NCBI RefSeq assembly: GCF_902499115.1
Contig: NZ_CABVPN010000045.1
Location: 1-33,375, forward strand
Direction: 5' to 3'
DNA from: Burkholderia diffusa
GTDB taxonomy: Bacteria; Pseudomonadota; Gammaproteobacteria; Burkholderiales; Burkholderiaceae
Length of the DNA: 33,375 nucleotides
The notes below the pieces were generated by a model, which was not told where the DNA came from, did no database searches, and worked only from the letters and a program-made list of their open reading frames with translations. Position 1 is the first letter of the stretch; each line of letters starts with the position of its first letter. Of this stretch, positions 32,278 through 33,375 are shown in pieces. The translations under genes were made by a program, and so were the position numbers.

Positions 32278-32982
32278 ATGAACTGGTCGCACGATTCACT
32301 CCGCCCGTCCGCCGGCCAGGGTCGATCGACGACGCTGCAGTCAGGCAGGCAGCAGCGCCGGGGCGCGTCCCGCGGGAGATCACGCCCGGGCGGCAGAACC
32401 GAATTCACCGCCGATGCGGTCGTTCAGCCCGATGAAGCCTCCGACGCGCATGCGGAACTCGACCAATTGCTGTCGCGCGTCGCCGCCGGCGACGAGCACG
32501 CGTTCGCGCAGCTGTATCGATTGACGGCGGCACGGCTGTACGGCGCGATCGTCCGGATGATCCGCGACCGCCATGAAGCGGAAGACCTGCTTCAGGACGT
32601 GTTCACGACGGCGTGGCGTCGTGCCGATTCATTCGATGGCAGACGCGGCACGGCGATGACATGGCTGATGACGCTCGCGCGCAATCGGACCATCGACCGG
32701 ATCAGGCAGCACCGCGAGGTGCCGCTCGATGACGAGCTGGCGCTGTCGATCCCCGACGAAAGCCCGACGCCCGACCTCGGCGCGCAGGCGAGCCAGGAGC
32801 GCCAGCGTCTGGAGCGCGGGCTCGCGCATCTGGGCGAGCGGCAGGCGTATGTGCTGCGGGAAGCGTTTCACAGCGGCGCATCGTATGCGGAGCTGGCCGA
32901 GCGCATGCAGGTGCCGCTCGGCACGATGAAGAGCTGGATTCGCCGCAGCCTGATGCGACTCAAAATCTATCTCGAGCAATGA
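32278..32982 (+). CDS. ECF sigma factor, paralogue of the 21598 factor, without anti-sigma
   Basis: 234 residues, with GGAG 7 bases before the ATG at 32278. The first 55 residues are a low-complexity Arg/Gly/Ser extension. The rest is closely similar to the 21598 factor: AFAQLYRLTAARLYGAIVRM, AEDLLQDVFTTAWRR, AMTWLMTLARNRTIDRIRQH and VPLGTMKSWIRRSLMRLKIY. Its stop sits in the same GAGCAATGA context, so the ATGA start of an anti-sigma gene is retained, but that frame ends after 26 codons. No anti-sigma is encoded before sdhB. Confidence 0.93.
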   Translation: MNWSHDSLRPSAGQGRSTTLQSGRQQRRGASRGRSRPGGRTEFTADAVVQPDEASDAHAELDQLLSRVAAGDEHAFAQLYRLTAARLYGAIVRMIRDRHEAEDLLQDVFTTAWRRADSFDGRRGTAMTWLMTLARNRTIDRIRQHREVPLDDELALSIPDESPTPDLGAQASQERQRLERGLAHLGERQAYVLREAFHSGASYAELAERMQVPLGTMKSWIRRSLMRLKIYLEQ

Positions 32983-33292
32983 GCGGACGAGTCACTTCTC
33001 GGGTCGATCGCGTTGCGCGAGGCGGACCGAGCGACGGCCGCGATCCGCGCAGCCTTTGAATCGATATTTGTAGCGGTGGGAGCCGAGTATTGCGCGCAAG
33101 TTCGCCGATCCTTCGAGGTTCGGAAACGTGCCGTCACCATTGCGGGCCGTGTGGATAACGAACGATCGTCGATCGAGCGGCAACATGCCCGGGCAACATG
33201 CGCCCGGCGATCGTAGCGCAGATGCGCATGTGTACCCCACCCGAGCCGAGGGTGCCCATCGACACCCCCGCCATTTCACGCGCGCCGAGATC
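32983..33292. other. Region after the second sigma gene; anti-sigma gene absent
   Basis: The ATGA overlapping the sigma stop opens a frame of only 26 codons (starts MSGRVTSRVDRVARGG, ends PRSL). Other frames (33013-33216 plus, 32992-33279 minus) have no family features. I see no remnant of an RskA-like protein. Confidence 0.5.
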
Positions 33293-33375
33293 TCATAGCG
33301 CGCGACGAACCATCAGTTCCTTGATCTTGCCGATCGCCTTCGTCGGGTTCAGGCCCTTCGGGCAAACGTCGACGC
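33293..33375 (-). CDS. sdhB: Succinate dehydrogenase iron-sulfur subunit, C-terminal end (cut by window edge)
   Basis: Only the last 26 codons and stop are in the window. They read VDVCPKGLNPTKAIGKIKEL then MVRRAL. The CPKGLNPTKAIGKIK segment, containing the last cluster cysteine, is the conserved C-terminus of SdhB in beta-proteobacteria. The rest of the sdh operon must lie beyond 33375 on the minus strand. Confidence 0.93.
   Translation of the reverse strand, partial: VDVCPKGLNPTKAIGKIKELMVRRAL

Overview
The window looks like Burkholderia (Burkholderia cepacia complex or a close relative), probably a secondary replicon. The evidence is the high GC content, the DUF4148 protein, the two-component/cytochrome b562-b561 block, and the last codons of an sdhB whose C-terminus is typical of the genus. 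No rRNA, tRNA or CRISPR array was seen.

Layout. (1) 1-480: the tail of an ISL3-type transposase and a small secreted DUF4148 protein. (2) 735-3894: a QseBC/PmrAB-like two-component system divergent from a periplasmic cytochrome b562 and a membrane cytochrome b561, with a TTAA direct repeat between them as a candidate operator. (3) 4000-19500: an accessory region mixing intact stress and bioenergetic genes with wreckage. Intact genes are an HtrA/DegP homologue that has lost all three catalytic residues, a small secreted protein, an orphan Tat-type Rieske protein, a P-type H+-ATPase plus PPK2 pair, a second secreted protein sharing a domain with the first (preceded by FNR-like boxes), DUF302 and DUF2061 proteins, an orphan PstS, a Cache-GGDEF diguanylate cyclase and two tiny membrane proteins. 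Remnants are an ECF sigma scrap, a tyrosine integrase with two nonsense codons, a frameshifted MerR regulator, an N-terminally truncated methyltransferase and a cytochrome c with a Trp-to-stop change. (4) 19835-21346: a beta-carbonic anhydrase and a lipocalin lipoprotein. (5) 21598-29630: a translationally coupled stress and membrane-lipid operon with ECF sigma, RskA-type anti-sigma, DUF1295 protein, CFA-like methyltransferase, second lipocalin, FAD oxidoreductase, DUF1365 protein, CFA synthase and chalcone-isomerase-like protein. (6) 29740-33375: DUF2256 protein, an unknown protein, a GTP cyclohydrolase I, a second ECF sigma very like the first but without an anti-sigma gene, and the 3' end of sdhB.

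How it fits together. Region 5 reads as an autoregulated envelope or photo-oxidative stress regulon that remodels phospholipid acyl chains. The same bipartite motif, TGCATCCS-N15-CGTATM, lies upstream of the sigma gene, the DUF1295 gene and the FAD oxidoreductase gene with identical spacing. I propose it as the sigma factor's own promoter. DUF2256 and FolE next door fit a light-damage theme. Region 3 looks like a low-oxygen or acid stress island whose mobile and regulatory parts have decayed while its energy, proton and phosphate genes remain intact.

The most unusual items are the triad-less HtrA with its associated secreted domain family and orphan Rieske protein, and the sigma-factor promoter motif with the duplicated sigma lacking an anti-sigma.
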